Source of the DNA: Curvibacter soli
Lineage (GTDB): Bacteria > Pseudomonadota > Gammaproteobacteria > Burkholderiales > Burkholderiaceae_C
NCBI RefSeq assembly: GCF_029211125.1
Contig: NZ_JARGEN010000058.1
Span: 62,001 to 126,000 of the forward strand
DNA: 64,000 bases
Reading direction: 5' to 3'
A model generated the notes under the pieces. That model was not told the origin of the DNA. It saw only the letters and a program-made list of their open reading frames with translations, and made no database searches. Position 1 is the stretch's first letter, and every line of letters begins with the position of its first letter. The translations under genes were made by a program, and so were the position numbers. Positions 63,619 to 64,000 of this stretch are shown here, one piece after another.

Positions 63619-64000
63619 ATGCCATCCATCACCCCCGCCACCCCGCCCGCCGGCGGTCAGCTCGGCCCCGACGATTTCGACACGCTCGATGCGCTGCTGG
63701 ACGCCATGCGCGCCGACGACGTGGAAACGCCCGAATGGGAGTTCTGCGAAGGCTTCCTTGCCGCGCTCGTCTGCAGCCGCCGCGCCATCGCGCCGGAGGA
63801 ATACTGGCCGGTCCTGTTCAACAGTTTCAATCCGGCCGCGCAGATGGAGTTCGTCTGGTTCTGGAAGCGCCGCTGGAAAGAGGTGGAGCAGGCCCTGGAC
63901 GCCGAGGTGCAGACGCTCGACGACGAGCGCTGCTACCAGCCCGAGGTGCTGGACGTGCGCGGCGCCGCCGCCATGCTGCCGCCCGAGGAGCGCGGTGAAT
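63619..64000 (+). CDS. YecA/UPF0149 family protein (3' end outside window)
   Basis: The first 127 residues of a protein starting MPSITPATPPAGGQLGPDDF, with the family stretch FDTLDALLDAMRADDVETPEWEFCEGFLAAL and a following EYWPVLF. UPF0149 proteins are small, often with a C-terminal SEC-C zinc motif not visible here because the window ends. Divergent from the glutamate-synthase-like gene. Confidence 0.75.
   Translation, partial: MPSITPATPPAGGQLGPDDFDTLDALLDAMRADDVETPEWEFCEGFLAALVCSRRAIAPEEYWPVLFNSFNPAAQMEFVWFWKRRWKEVEQALDAEVQTLDDERCYQPEVLDVRGAAAMLPPEERGE

Overview
The window looks like the chromosome of a GC-rich betaproteobacterium of the Burkholderiales, most likely Comamonadaceae (Acidovorax, Alicycliphilus or Diaphorobacter type). 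The evidence is the very high GC, the gene families present (GlcE/GlcF, Bug-type solute binding protein, mreBCD-mrdA, LplT next to alr, FlgO-like lipoproteins) and several copies of a short, AT-richer dispersed repeat that I associate with this family. No rRNA, tRNA, CRISPR array, prophage or complete insertion sequence was found.

Layout. 1-4.2 kb: partial SMP-30 lactonase-like gene, then glycolate oxidase subunits glcE and glcF with a YoaK-like membrane gene between them. 4.2-8.3 kb: ProQ-family RNA chaperone, two FlgO-type lipoproteins, a small inverted-repeat element, glutathione peroxidase and a DMT transporter. 8.3-12.2 kb: lplT divergent from alr, a second DMT transporter and a decayed small membrane gene. 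12.2-21.1 kb: a minus-strand operon of nine genes (livK-H-M-G-F, SCP-x-like thiolase, acyl-CoA ligase, FCD GntR regulator, GST) that looks like an uptake and CoA-activation module. 21.3-25.7 kb: ketopantoate reductase, radA, ilvE and a zinc-finger protein. 25.8-32.0 kb: a surface-glycan cluster (O-antigen ligase, three glycosyltransferases, one unknown) facing galE. 32.0-39.4 kb: two-component system, a second inverted-repeat element, ampG-like MFS, AraC regulator with an internal repeat, EamA transporter, MBL hydrolase, M48 peptidase.

39.4-48.1 kb is the most unusual part. A lone AAA/STAND-like ATPase of lower GC sits between an intact xthA and a leftover copy of the xthA 3' end. pyrE and xthA start divergently from overlapping start codons. 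A type II restriction-modification pair is embedded in the gatC-gatA-gatB operon, translationally coupled to gatA, and its endonuclease gene carries an in-frame 165-bp insertion of a terminal-inverted-repeat element.

48.3-64 kb: mreBCD-mrdA shape genes; a LysR-controlled CoA-transferase/dehydratase/Bug-binding-protein operon with a clear palindromic operator; a broken TauE/SafE gene; an amt ammonium transporter behind a sigma-54-like promoter; a THUMP-type rRNA methyltransferase containing sequence resembling the dispersed repeat; a PIN-domain gene; a kinase-like protein; a glutamate-synthase-like flavoprotein; and the start of a YecA/UPF0149 gene that runs off the window.
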